From the NCBI GenBank assembly GCA_905210905.1, contig CAJLYQ010000007.1, forward strand, positions 1 to 46,888: 46,888 nucleotides of DNA. The letters are read 5' to 3'. The DNA is from an uncultured Christensenella sp. (lineage in GTDB: Bacteria > Bacillota > Clostridia > Christensenellales > DTU072). Of this stretch, positions 1-8,278 are shown piece by piece (positions within the stretch are counted from its first letter, which is position 1; every line of letters starts with the position of its first letter). The notes beneath the pieces are model-generated. The model ran no database searches. It saw only the letters and a program-made list of their open reading frames with translations, and had not been told where the DNA came from. The position numbers and the translations under genes were made by a program.

Positions 1-1643
1 CGACGCGATTCTCCGTCTTCGCCGAGCGACTCGCTCTTCGGCACAAGCACCTTGCCGTCCATACACGCAAACACCCTTTCCGCGTGCTCCTTATCGAACA
101 CGCCTTTCTTTACTTCGAGCCTGTAAGTAGCCAGACTAACGAGCGGCACCAGCACGAGCCCGAGTATCATCGCAAACGACCCCATAACGACCGAATTCCC
201 GAAATCCAACGTTTCACCGGTTTTTAACGTCACTTTCATAAACGACCAACCGCAAAGTTGATATATAAGGGCGTAAACCATAACCGCAATCCCTGCGATA
301 AACGCCGCCCAAACCGCGCTCTTCGTAATCTTTTTGCAGTACAAACCGTAAAGGAACGGCGCAAGAAACGCCCCTGCAAGCGCGCCCCAACTTACTCCCA
401 TAAGCGACGCTATCTCGCTGAAACCGTATATCCTTTGCACGATCGCAATCGTCGCGCTGATAACAATGAACACGGCAAGAAGTATCCGCATAACGAGCAT
501 CTGCTTTTTCTCGCTCATCTTATTTTCCGGCACGATATAACCTTTGATAAAATCGAGCGTAAGCGTACTCGAAGAAGTAAGAACCAGACTCGACAGCGTG
601 GACATCGACGCACTCAGCACGAGTATTACTATTACCCCCATCAAAAAGTCGGAATTTATCGTTTTTTCCAGCATAGTGGGAATAATCGAGTCAAAATCCG
701 TGGTTTCTCCCACGAAAATCCTTCCGAAACCACCCAAAAAGTAACATCCCCCGGCAACTACAAGCGCAAAAATCGTAGAAATAATCGTTCCTTTTCTAAT
801 ATCGTTTTCACTCTTTATCGCATAAAACTTGCTCACCATTTGCGGCAGCCCCCAGGTGCCGAGAGAAGTAAGTACTATTACGAACCCCAAAAATACGGGC
901 ATCGCTCCGAAAAACGACGTGTATTGCCAGCCTGCGGAGTTAAACAGTTCGGTCATAGACCCGGTCAGTCCGCCGTTCGAATTGAGAACCGCGCACACTA
1001 CCGCGACTATCCCGATAAGCATTATTATCCCCTGTATAAAATCGTTGACCGCGGTCGCCATATATCCGCCGGCAAGGACGTAAACCCCGGTAAGAACCGC
1101 CATAACCGCCACGATGATTATATACGCTAGTATCTCGTTGCTGAACCCGAACGCAACGGTAAATAAACGCGAAAGTCCGTTAAAAAGCGATGCGGTATAA
1201 GGTATTAAAAATATAAAAACTATAACCGCCGACGCAATTTTCAACGCTTGCGAATCAAATCGTTTTCCGAAAAATTCGGGCATCGTTTTCGTGTCGAGAT
1301 GTTGCGACATTATACGCGTTCTTCTTCCCAGAACGACCCAGGCAATGAGAGAACCGATTACCGCGTTGCCGATACCTATCCAGGTGCTTGCCACGCCGAA
1401 CAAATAACCGAACTGCCCTGCGTATCCGATAAAAATTACCGCGCTGAAATAACTCGTTCCGTAAGTAAACGCCGTAAGCCACGGTCCGACGCTGCGGCCG
1501 CCCAGAACGAAACCGTTTACGCTTTTTGCCTTTCTTCTATAGTATATTCCGACGAAAATCATCGCCGCAAAAAACACGCACAGCATACACGCCATAAGTA
1601 TTATTCCGCCCGTACTTCTCGTCGCGCCCGTCGCAAAATTCAT
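1..1643 (-). CDS. Sodium:solute symporter (SSS family), 3' end outside window
   Basis: Inner-membrane Na+-coupled uptake protein of the SSS (PutP/PanF-like) family. About 547 residues are visible and the reading frame stays open at the window edge, so the C-terminus is missing. The protein begins MNFATGATRSTGG and continues through many hydrophobic helices. Family-like features near the N-terminus are FVLGGRSVGPWLTAF and TYGTSYFSAVIFIGYAG, followed by a WIGIGNAVIGSLIAW helix. The ATG start at 1643 has an AAAGGAG-type RBS a few bases upstream. The gene lies directly downstream of a T-box leader with its own promoter, so its expression should respond to an uncharged tRNA, which implies an amino-acid or related substrate. 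The substrate itself cannot be read from the sequence; proline-type SSS transporters are the closest familiar group. Confidence 0.88.
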   Translation of the reverse strand, partial: MNFATGATRSTGGIILMACMLCVFFAAMIFVGIYYRRKAKSVNGFVLGGRSVGPWLTAFTYGTSYFSAVIFIGYAGQFGYLFGVASTWIGIGNAVIGSLIAWVVLGRRTRIMSQHLDTKTMPEFFGKRFDSQALKIASAVIVFIFLIPYTASLFNGLSRLFTVAFGFSNEILAYIIIVAVMAVLTGVYVLAGGYMATAVNDFIQGIIMLIGIVAVVCAVLNSNGGLTGSMTELFNSAGWQYTSFFGAMPVFLGFVIVLTSLGTWGLPQMVSKFYAIKSENDIRKGTIISTIFALVVAGGCYFLGGFGRIFVGETTDFDSIIPTMLEKTINSDFLMGVIVILVLSASMSTLSSLVLTSSSTLTLDFIKGYIVPENKMSEKKQMLVMRILLAVFIVISATIAIVQRIYGFSEIASLMGVSWGALAGAFLAPFLYGLYCKKITKSAVWAAFIAGIAVMVYALIYQLCGWSFMKVTLKTGETLDFGNSVVMGSFAMILGLVLVPLVSLATYRLEVKKGVFDKEHAERVFACMDGKVLVPKSESLGEDGESR

Positions 1644-1745
1644 TTGTCGTTTACTCTCCTTTTGTCTTTTTCGGTTACCTAACGGTTTGTTTCAGTATCC
1701 TTATTTTGCTTTTATCTCTTCTTTTCAATCGGACAAAAAAGCAAT

Positions 1746-1788
1746 AAAAAAATCCCCTTTCGCTTTCCTTATCGGATAGCGAAAGAGG
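1746..1788 (-). terminator. Intrinsic terminator of the T-box leader
   Basis: An 11-bp stem (1778-1788 with 1754-1764, one G-U pair) is followed on the minus strand by A and seven T (1746-1753). Its 5' arm is shared with the T-box antiterminator. Confidence 0.93.
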
Positions 1789-2024
1789 ACGACTAATCGT
1801 AATCGCGGTACCACCTCTTTTCGTATACGCATTACTGCGCACACCTCGTCGAGCACGTATTATGCTCTATCGCTGTAACGGGCGAGCCCGGCGTAGCATA
1901 CTCGTTTCCTTTCCGTACGCAACTAACGAAATGTATTCGGCAACGAAGTCCCCGACGTCTTGCACCGACCGACGCCTCTCTGCAGGTTCGTTTCGCGCTT
2001 ACTTGTTTTCGCTCAAACGTTATT
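1746..2024 (-). promoter_or_regulatory. T-box leader (tRNA-sensing riboswitch) of the symporter gene
   Basis: The core T-box (AGGTGGTACCGCG on the minus strand) lies at 1804-1816. AAAGAGG (1814-1820) can pair with CCTCTTT (1782-1788) to form the antiterminator. That same CCTCTTT is the 5' arm of the terminator, so the two folds exclude each other. Stem I shows an AGTA loop-E strand (2000-2003), a lower stem GCGAAA (2007-2012) pairing with TTTCGT (1926-1931), and a GAA strand followed by TAC then A (1932-1938). The candidate specifier is therefore UAC (Tyr), with ACA (Thr) as the alternative register. The T-box bulge UGGU would pair with a tRNA ending ACCA, that is discriminator A, which fits tRNA-Tyr. 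The T-box call is secure; the amino acid is inference. Confidence 0.93.
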
Positions 2025-2030
2025 AAAGGT

Positions 2031-2059
2031 ACTATAACACGGCATTTTTTACTTGTCAA
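2031..2059 (-). promoter_or_regulatory. Sigma-A promoter of the T-box transcript
   Basis: -35 TTGACA (2054-2059), 17-bp spacer, -10 TATAGT (2031-2036), giving a predicted start near 2024 just ahead of stem I. Confidence 0.88.
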
Positions 2060-2131
2060 GAAAAATTTTCAAAAATATCGACAAGTAAATAAATTCGCTT
2101 TTTGCCTTCTTGTTTTTTCGTTAAAAAAAAG

Positions 2132-2154
2132 AAAAAAAAGGACGTTTTCCGTCC
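2132..2154 (-). terminator. Terminator of the phosphodiesterase/kinase operon
   Basis: Short GC stem GGACG/CGTCC (2140-2154) with a four-base loop, followed on the minus strand by a run of eight T. It lies shortly downstream of the last operon gene. Confidence 0.82.
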
Positions 2155-2179
2155 GTTTGAATATTTACGAATTTCGTTA

Positions 2180-3088
2180 TTATTTCAGAATTTCTTTTTC
2201 TTCTTTATAGAATTCGTCTATATATTTTTCAACGTCGGCGCGAGTGCCTCTGTACGGTCCGACTTTTTCCATTTTGTTGCTTACCGTTGCCGTCGCAAAA
2301 AGCAACGCTTTTTTCAGGTCGGCGTCTTTTCTCTCGGTTATGTAAGCGGCAAACGTCGTATCCCCCCTGCCGCTTCTTCCCGAAAGGTTTCTTGCCTTTA
2401 TCGGACACGTCGCCATCGTGGTTCCGTCAAACGCCAGCACTTCGGTGTTGTGCGTGATCACGACTTCTTTCGCTCCCCACGAGAGCAGAATTTCGGCGGC
2501 TTTTTTTCTGTCCGTCGTACCGGTAAGTATTTCCGCTTCCGCCGCGTCGGTTTTCAGATAATAAACGTACGGCAAAAGTTCTTTTTTGTCCGCCCAGTCG
2601 GCGAAATACATCTCTCCGCCTTCTTTGTCCGCTCTGCGCAAGCACGCCTGCACGTCCACCGCGACTTTACCTTTCGTCGCAAGGAATTTAATGAGTTCTC
2701 CGTCAAAATCGCCGTAAATCAGTCCTGCGAGATGATATATATCGCTTTCTACGTCGGGTATATCTTCTTTTTTGAACCCGTCCGCCTGAGATATGCAGGT
2801 GCAAAGCCTTTTTTCTTTGTCGGCGGTAAAATATTTGTTCCTTATCGAAGTGGATTTTTTGCTCGGCAAGCAGAATATATCTTCCTTGGGAATAACGAAT
2901 TCGTTCAGTCTGTCTTTGTCGGATTCGGCAAGTTTGGTGACAACCCCCACTTTTCTTCCGCCGGCATAAGCCGCCGCAGACGAGTAAATAACCGCTCCCC
3001 CGACTTCTACCACGAGATTATCGAGATAATCTATATTGTAGTCGAGAGATATATGCCCTATCTGTAGCACGTCGTAACGCTTTTTCAT
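2180..3088 (-). CDS. PfkB-family sugar kinase, paralogue 1
   Basis: Predicted cytoplasmic ATP-dependent kinase of the ribokinase/PfkB superfamily, 302 residues. Visible marks are an N-terminal GHISLDYN beta-strand region, a VEVGGAVIYSSAAAYAGG segment matching the GG substrate-binding motif, VAVDVQACLR in the middle, DAAEAEILTG, and a C-terminal GRSGRGDTTFAAY anion-hole/catalytic motif. That last motif replaces the usual DTTGAGD with SGRGD but keeps the catalytic Asp. The gene is last in a five-gene operon and its ATG overlaps the upstream GDPD stop (ATGA). It is clearly paralogous to the kinase at 3737-4621, sharing TDAAEAEILTGTTDRKKAA. The substrate is unknown; nucleoside, sugar or inositol are all possible for the family. 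Confidence 0.88.
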   Translation of the reverse strand: MKKRYDVLQIGHISLDYNIDYLDNLVVEVGGAVIYSSAAAYAGGRKVGVVTKLAESDKDRLNEFVIPKEDIFCLPSKKSTSIRNKYFTADKEKRLCTCISQADGFKKEDIPDVESDIYHLAGLIYGDFDGELIKFLATKGKVAVDVQACLRRADKEGGEMYFADWADKKELLPYVYYLKTDAAEAEILTGTTDRKKAAEILLSWGAKEVVITHNTEVLAFDGTTMATCPIKARNLSGRSGRGDTTFAAYITERKDADLKKALLFATATVSNKMEKVGPYRGTRADVEKYIDEFYKEEKEILK

Positions 3089-3732
3089 ATTTTAACCTTC
3101 CTTCCGAGTATCTCAAGCGCCTTGTGATGAATGTTCGTCGTCACGTTATAAACCGCCGGATACTTTACTATTTTTTCTATATGTTCTTTAATATCTATCG
3201 TGAAAGCGGAAATCACTACGTTTTCGCGCAAACACTCTTCGCAAAACTCGGGCGTAAGCCGTCTGTAATTTACGTTTATCCCGGCAAGTCGCGGATTGTT
3301 AAACTTTTCCATAAACTCTTTTATCTTTTTCACGTTGCCTTTCTTTACGGGGAACGGGAAAAACGAAACGTTGAGATAAGCGCAACCGTCGGTAAGATTA
3401 ACCACGTCGCCGGGCGTAACCGCGCCGGTAAACATAACTTTGTCTTCCACGCCGATTTTCCTCGCCTCGTCGAGAACGGGTTTTATCAGCCCTTTGTTTT
3501 TTATGTCGCAGTTAATCTTTTTACCCGTTTCTTTAACGAAAGCAAACGCTTCGGAAAGTTTCAGTTTTTTAGGATTCAGCAAATCGAACGGCGTATGCGC
3601 AAGATAAAGCGTTTTCCCTGCCTTTCGTATATCGACTTCGATTGCGTCGACGTTGTACTGCGCCATATGGTCGAGATACTTACGGGTGTTTCTTCCCGTG
3701 TCCATTGCTCCGCCGTGTGCCGTAACTATCAT
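3085..3732 (-). CDS. Glycerophosphodiester phosphodiesterase-like protein
   Basis: 215-residue GDPD-family TIM-barrel protein, expected to hydrolyse glycerophosphodiesters or related phosphodiesters. The start MIVTAHGGAMDTGRNT corresponds to the family H-R-G...N-T motif, and AIEVDIRKAGKTLYLAHTP corresponds to the E-x-D-V...H-D metal and catalytic motif. Here HD is replaced by HTP, and the protein is somewhat shorter than the usual 240-250 residues. No signal peptide is visible, so it is predicted cytoplasmic. It starts 4 bp after the upstream kinase and overlaps the downstream kinase by 4 bp, so it lies between two PfkB paralogues. Family assignment is good; substrate is unknown. Confidence 0.82.
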   Translation of the reverse strand: MIVTAHGGAMDTGRNTRKYLDHMAQYNVDAIEVDIRKAGKTLYLAHTPFDLLNPKKLKLSEAFAFVKETGKKINCDIKNKGLIKPVLDEARKIGVEDKVMFTGAVTPGDVVNLTDGCAYLNVSFFPFPVKKGNVKKIKEFMEKFNNPRLAGINVNYRRLTPEFCEECLRENVVISAFTIDIKEHIEKIVKYPAVYNVTTNIHHKALEILGRKVKI

Positions 3733-3736
3733 AGTT

Positions 3737-4621
3737 CTACCCCGTGTAATGCGTTTTTACGTATTCTTCTACGTCTTTTCTTTCGCCCTTGAACGGACCT
3801 ACCGTCGCCATTTTCAGCGACACCGCCGCCGTCGCGAACAGTAAGGCTTCTTCCATACTCTTATCCTGCCTTTCGGTAACGTAAACGGCGAAAGCGGTAT
3901 CCCCTCTGCCCGTTCTTCCGACAAGCGACTCCGCTTTGATCGGACAGGAACAAAAGTTTTTTCCGTCGCACGCGATCACTTCGGAGTTGTGCGTGATCAA
4001 CACTTCTTTCGCGCCTTTTTCGCAAAGCAAAAACGCCGCTTTCTTTCTGTCCGTCGTGCCGGTAAGTATCTCCGCCTCCGCGGCGTCCGTTTTTAGATAA
4101 TCGATATAAGGCAGGTCTTTTTCTTTCTCTTGCCAGTCTTCGAAATACATTTTTCCGTCGCTTGCGGCGTGGCGCAAATACCCCTGAACGTCCACCGCGA
4201 CTTTACCTTTCGTCGATAAAAACGGTATTAAGTTTTCGTCGTAATCGCCGTAAAGAAGCCCTGCCAGATGATATATTTCCGACTCGGGCAAATCCGCAAA
4301 ATCTTCGGCGGTAAACGGCGTTCCGCGCGAAGTGCAACGGCTGTCGCGCCTTTCTCTGTCTACGGTAAGATAGCGGTTGTACATATCGGTGGACTTTTCC
4401 TTAAAAACGCAAAAAACGTCTTTTTCGGGCAAACGGAAAGCTTCTATCCTGCCCTTGTCCTTTTCGTTAAGCGCAGTGAGCGCGGCGGTTTTATGCCCCG
4501 TTCCGTAAGCGGCGGCGGAACTGTACAATACCGCGCCCCCTTCGGTAAAAACGGTTTTTCCGTCGTAATCGACGTTCTCGTCCATAGTGACGTGCCCGAT
4601 TATAAAGGTTTGGTACTTCAT
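3737..4621 (-). CDS. PfkB-family sugar kinase, paralogue 2
   Basis: 294-residue PfkB/ribokinase-fold kinase with the same architecture as its neighbour at 2180-3088: GHVTMDENVDYDG at the start, EGGAVLYSSAAAYGTG, VAVDVQGYLRHA, DAAEAEILTG, and the catalytic GRTGRGDTAFAVY with Asp retained. The two probably arose by duplication, with the GDPD gene now between them. The ATG overlaps the stop of the MBL hydrolase gene (ATGA), which indicates translational coupling. The short SGRGD/TGRGD motif in both copies suggests a distinct subfamily that may share one substrate class. The substrate cannot be read from the sequence. Confidence 0.88.
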   Translation of the reverse strand: MKYQTFIIGHVTMDENVDYDGKTVFTEGGAVLYSSAAAYGTGHKTAALTALNEKDKGRIEAFRLPEKDVFCVFKEKSTDMYNRYLTVDRERRDSRCTSRGTPFTAEDFADLPESEIYHLAGLLYGDYDENLIPFLSTKGKVAVDVQGYLRHAASDGKMYFEDWQEKEKDLPYIDYLKTDAAEAEILTGTTDRKKAAFLLCEKGAKEVLITHNSEVIACDGKNFCSCPIKAESLVGRTGRGDTAFAVYVTERQDKSMEEALLFATAAVSLKMATVGPFKGERKDVEEYVKTHYTG

Positions 4622-5310
4622 ATCTCGTAAACTTTCCCTTCTTCGGCAAACACGACGCCGTCCGTTCCGACAAACACTTCGCTCGGATCGTAGTCGGGCG
4701 CGGCGTGCGACGCTATAAGCAGTTTTACGTCGGTTTCTTTCTTAAGTTTTAACGCGGTGGGCGCAGGCATATGTCCGCCGATAAAATGCGCCGGTTTGGA
4801 ACAATCCGCCACCGCCACGTCGCAACCCGTAAGCAAAGGTATCAGGTTGTCGTTGTAGACGGTGTCCGCCGTGTACGCAAAAACGCCGTTCCCTTCGATT
4901 TTAATCGCAAGGCACGGCACGGGGTGGTTCATTCTGAAAAACGTAATCTTCTTCCCTTTTACGTCGAGAACCGTGTTTTCGTCCACGTTTATTACGTTAA
5001 ACAACGGGTGATCGTACAGAATTTTATACCACACGTCGTCGATTTTTTCGGTGTATATATTGATTTTCGCATCTATTTCTTCGAGAAGGTAACGGAACGG
5101 CAAAAGGTCGCTCGTGTGGTCGTAATGAAGGTGCGAGATAAATATTCCGTCAAGATTTTTTACGTCGATTTCCGCAATTAACCTCGACAAAACGCCGCTG
5201 CCCATATCGAGAAGAAAACAAAAATCGTCGTCCGTAATCAGATATCCGCTTGCCGCTCCTTCTCCCGCTTTTCCGTAAGGTCCGTATTTACCAAGTATTT
5301 TCAGTTTCAT
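4618..5310 (-). CDS. MBL-fold metal-dependent hydrolase (RNase Z/PhnP-like)
   Basis: About 230-residue metallo-beta-lactamase-fold protein. The metal site is visible as SHLHYDH, a later FRMNHPVPC His, AYTADTVYND (bridging Asp) and a C-terminal ASHAAPDYDP. It resembles the RNase Z/PhnP-type phosphodiesterase branch rather than beta-lactamases. I chose the ATG at 5310 because it overlaps the upstream stop in an ATGA, like the other junctions of this operon. A GTG at 5325 would add five residues but has poor RBS spacing. Members of this branch include cyclic-phosphate phosphodiesterases, which is suggestive beside a PI-PLC-like enzyme that would release a cyclic phosphate; that link is inference. 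Confidence 0.83.
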   Translation of the reverse strand: MKLKILGKYGPYGKAGEGAASGYLITDDDFCFLLDMGSGVLSRLIAEIDVKNLDGIFISHLHYDHTSDLLPFRYLLEEIDAKINIYTEKIDDVWYKILYDHPLFNVINVDENTVLDVKGKKITFFRMNHPVPCLAIKIEGNGVFAYTADTVYNDNLIPLLTGCDVAVADCSKPAHFIGGHMPAPTALKLKKETDVKLLIASHAAPDYDPSEVFVGTDGVVFAEEGKVYEI

Positions 5311-6215
5311 TTTTCGCTTTTCCACAGTCCTTTCAAAAATTCCGTGTTTTTATCGTCGTATATGTTGTTTTTCAAAATGTTAAGAAGAAGTATGCTCCTT
5401 ACTTTCATATAGTCTTCCGTCATAAAATCGCCGCTGATTATATTCGCTTTCGCTAAATATTTGGGATTGTCCGCTATGCTTTCGATAAGTTTGTAATAAA
5501 CCGGTCTGAGCGTCTGATCGAGTTTTCTCGGCGTGCGGAACCCTATCTGCGTGCCGATGTTGGGCGTTTGCTGAGTCTGAAACCAGAACAGTCCGTCTAT
5601 CTCGTACGAATCGAAAAATCCGACCGCTTTTTTTACGAACGACGGCGCCGGCATACCGTGTATAATCCTGTCCCACGGTATAATGTGTGGACAGTTTACG
5701 CTGTACTTGTAATCCTCTTTGTAGTTAAGCAATATATACCGCTTGCCCGACTTCCGCAAATCCCCCATACTTACCTGCGTAATGTCGCCGAAATCCGTAT
5801 AAGCGTACTTTTCAGGCTCGATGTACTTCGCCAAAAGTTCGTCCACTTTCTTCGGATCGGCGGTAAATTTAAGATTGATACTTCCGATAACGTGCTGAGT
5901 GTAATACTCCCTGACGTCGAAAATAAAAAACTCGCTGTCGTTTTCTTCGAGCATTTTCTTCCAGTCTTTTAACGCGTTCTCGAACAAATCGCCCTTCTTT
6001 ATACCGTGACAAAGAAGAATATTCCCCTTCCTGTCCGTGTCAAGCCTTACGCAAAAATGCCTTATGCCGTACAAAAACTGCTCGTAAAAACCGCCGTCCT
6101 GACAGCAAGCGACCGCGCTCATTCCGTAACTCCCGGCATTGTGCGCGCTCGGAATAACGAGATTGACAAGTTTTACGTCGTCCTTAACGTAAGACATCCA
6201 TCTCCTATAAATCAT
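5307..6215 (-). CDS. PI-PLC X-domain-like phosphodiesterase
   Basis: 302-residue TIM-barrel phosphodiesterase related to bacterial phosphatidylinositol-specific phospholipase C. VIPSAHNAGSYG carries the first catalytic His, with Asn where Bacillus PI-PLC has Asp. IRHFCVRLD gives the conserved Arg/Asp strand, and ILLCHGI gives the second His. No signal peptide is visible, so unlike secreted Bacillus and Listeria PI-PLC it appears cytoplasmic or exported by another route. It is first in the operon, with an AGAGGTG RBS and a promoter at 6282-6311. Family enzymes cleave a glycerophospholipid or related diester to a 1,2-cyclic phosphate. The true substrate is unknown. Confidence 0.8.
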   Translation of the reverse strand: MIYRRWMSYVKDDVKLVNLVIPSAHNAGSYGMSAVACCQDGGFYEQFLYGIRHFCVRLDTDRKGNILLCHGIKKGDLFENALKDWKKMLEENDSEFFIFDVREYYTQHVIGSINLKFTADPKKVDELLAKYIEPEKYAYTDFGDITQVSMGDLRKSGKRYILLNYKEDYKYSVNCPHIIPWDRIIHGMPAPSFVKKAVGFFDSYEIDGLFWFQTQQTPNIGTQIGFRTPRKLDQTLRPVYYKLIESIADNPKYLAKANIISGDFMTEDYMKVRSILLLNILKNNIYDDKNTEFLKGLWKSEK

Positions 6216-6281
6216 TCGTTCACCTCTTGTATCCTCTAAAAACGATTTATTTACTCTTTTATAAGTAATAAACCTATATCA

Positions 6282-6311
6282 ATTATATTACCCCGCGTCG
6301 AATTATGTCAA
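6282..6311 (-). promoter_or_regulatory. Promoter of the PI-PLC/MBL/PfkB/GDPD operon
   Basis: -35 TTGACA (6306-6311), 18-bp spacer, -10 TATAAT (6282-6287). The leader to the ATG at 6215 is about 60 nt. Confidence 0.82.
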
Positions 6312-6438
6312 TACCCAAACTTGCCGACAAGCGCGTTTTTTATTAACACAAAAACCTCGTTCTCTCTTTTCCGGCAACGCTCCGCTTTGCCGTCGTTCGG
6401 GTGGGCGGGCGGGACCGCTTCAATAAAAATTTATAAAA

Positions 6439-6466
6439 AAAGCAACGCCTTTTTTCTCGTTGCTTT
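6439..6466 (-). terminator. Terminator of the atp operon
   Basis: Stem AAAGCAACG/CGTTGCTTT (6439-6447 with 6458-6466) immediately after the atpC stop, followed on the minus strand by a T-rich tract. Confidence 0.9.
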
Positions 6467-6880
6467 CTAAATATTCGGTCTTACTTTTTTCGACGATAAA
6501 TTCCGCATCGCTTTCGCAAGTTCTATACTGCTTTGCTTGTATTCGTAATAAGATTCTTTTCTGCGTTTCTTCTCTTCGGCAAAGTATTCCGCGCGTTTTT
6601 TAAGCGATTCGAGCGCGTTTTCTTCGGTTTCGATAAAATCGCTGAGCACGGTAACTTTGTCGCGCGTTACGTCCGCTACGCCTTCCATTACGAAAATACG
6701 CTTCTTCTCGCCGTGTACCGTGTATTCGCATATCCCAGATTCCAACCACAGAATAACGGGCGCGTGATTGCACAGTACACCGTATCTCCCTTCGCTCGAA
6801 GGCAATACGACGTACTCCGCGGCTTTTTCTTCGAGAAACGCGCCGTCCGGCGTTCTCATTTCAAGAACAAACGTTTTCAT
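6467..6880 (-). CDS. atpC: ATP synthase F1 subunit epsilon
   Basis: 137 residues. Central-stalk subunit that couples rotor and catalytic head and can inhibit ATP hydrolysis. The N-terminal beta-sandwich is recognisable (TPDGAFLEEKAAEYVVLPSSEGRYGVL, given here only as a landmark in two halves: TPDGAFLEEKAAEY and VVLPSSEGRYGVL), with LCNHAPVI after it. A C-terminal helical hairpin rich in Lys, Glu and Arg ends LSSKKVRPNI. The start overlaps the atpD stop by 4 bp. It is the last gene of the operon before a strong terminator. Confidence 0.95.
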   Translation of the reverse strand: MKTFVLEMRTPDGAFLEEKAAEYVVLPSSEGRYGVLCNHAPVILWLESGICEYTVHGEKKRIFVMEGVADVTRDKVTVLSDFIETEENALESLKKRAEYFAEEKKRRKESYYEYKQSSIELAKAMRNLSSKKVRPNI

Positions 6881-8262
6881 TCCTTATACCCTTTCAATTC
6901 CGTTATGTCGCCAAGGAAATAGAACTCGCTTTCCGGGATATCGTCGCATTTGCCGTCGAGTATCGCGTTGCAACTCTCTATCGTCCTTTCTACGGGAACG
7001 TACTTTCCTTCCATTCCGGTGTAAACGCTCGCTACGTGGAACGGTTGACTGAAAAATCTTATGAGTTTTCTCGCTCTGTAAACGAGAAGTTTGTCCTCGG
7101 GTTTCAGTTCGTCCATACCGAGTATCGCTATGGTGTCCTGAAGTTCGTTGTGACGCTGCAAGGTTTCTTTTACCCTTCTTGCCGTGCGGTAGTGCTTTTC
7201 TCCGACGACGTTCGGGTCGAGAACCGTACTCGTAGAACCGAGCGGATCGACCGCCGGATATATGCCTTGTTCTACCTGCTTTCTCGACAAAACCGTGGTT
7301 GCGTCAAGGTGAGCGAACAGCGTGCTGGGCGCAGGGTCGGTAATATCGTCCGCAGGAACGTAAACCGCCTGTATCGACGTGATAGAACCGTTCTTCGTGC
7401 TTGAAATTCTCTCTTCGAGTTGTCCGAGTTCGTTGGCAAGCGTAGGCTGATACCCTACCGCCGACGGCATTCTTCCGAGCAACGCGCTTATTTCGTTACC
7501 TGCCTGAATGTATCTGTAAATGTTGTCTACGAAAAGCAGTACGTCCTGCTTGTTGACGTCACGGAAGTACTCGGCAAGGGTAAGCCCGGTGTAAGCGGCA
7601 CACATTCTCGCGCCCGGAGATTCGTTCATCTGTCCGAAAACGAGCGAGGTGTTTTTAAGAACGCCGCTCTCGGTCATATCTTCGATCATCTCGAACCCTT
7701 CTCTGCTTCTTTCGCCGACTCCGGTAAAAATCGAGTGTCCGCCGTGCTTCGTCGCGATGTTGTAGATAAGTTCCATAATAAGAACGGTTTTTCCTACGCC
7801 CGCTCCGCCGAACAAACCTATCTTGCCGCCTTTTGCGTACGGCGCGAGAAGGTCGATGACTTTTATTCCCGTTTCGAAAATCTCCGTACGGGGGTTCTGG
7901 TCGATGAGCGCGGGTGCTTCGCGATATATAGAACGGCGTTTTTCCCCGATCTCGCCTTTGTTGTCGATGGGTTCGCCCAAAGCGTTCATTACACGACCGA
8001 GCGTGTCTTCGCCTACCGGTACTTCGAGCGGTTTTCCCGTGGAAACCACCGTCGCTCCGCGATAAAGTCCGTCGGTCGCGCCTAATGCGACGCAACGAAC
8101 GACGCCGTTGTCCCTGTGCGCCATAACTTCGAACAAAACTCTCTTTCCGTTTTCTTCGTAAACGAGAATTTCTTTCTGCGCGGGCATATGATTGTCGAAC
8201 TTAGCGTCCACAACCGTACCGATTATCTGAATTATCTTCCCGATATGGGTCTTCGTCATCAT
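6877..8262 (-). CDS. atpD: ATP synthase F1 subunit beta
   Basis: 461 residues, the usual size. Catalytic subunit of the alpha3-beta3 head. The Walker A motif GGAGVGKTVLIMELI, the catalytic GERSREG region, the Walker B-like DVLLFVDNIYRYIQAG and the YVPADDITDPAPSTLFAHLDA segment are all present. The usual FIDNIFR is FVDNIYR here. Two ATG codons are adjacent (8262 and 8259) behind a GGAGG RBS; either could be used. It lies 16 bp downstream of atpG and is coupled to atpC. Confidence 0.97.
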   Translation of the reverse strand: MMTKTHIGKIIQIIGTVVDAKFDNHMPAQKEILVYEENGKRVLFEVMAHRDNGVVRCVALGATDGLYRGATVVSTGKPLEVPVGEDTLGRVMNALGEPIDNKGEIGEKRRSIYREAPALIDQNPRTEIFETGIKVIDLLAPYAKGGKIGLFGGAGVGKTVLIMELIYNIATKHGGHSIFTGVGERSREGFEMIEDMTESGVLKNTSLVFGQMNESPGARMCAAYTGLTLAEYFRDVNKQDVLLFVDNIYRYIQAGNEISALLGRMPSAVGYQPTLANELGQLEERISSTKNGSITSIQAVYVPADDITDPAPSTLFAHLDATTVLSRKQVEQGIYPAVDPLGSTSTVLDPNVVGEKHYRTARRVKETLQRHNELQDTIAILGMDELKPEDKLLVYRARKLIRFFSQPFHVASVYTGMEGKYVPVERTIESCNAILDGKCDDIPESEFYFLGDITELKGYKE

Positions 8263-8278
8263 CTCTCAATGACCTCCG

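Noticed and set aside
258..1130. Long plus-strand ORF within the symporter gene
   Set aside because: Arg/His/Tyr-rich antisense shadow of a clear SSS transporter on the minus strand; many similar shadows occur opposite other genes in the window.
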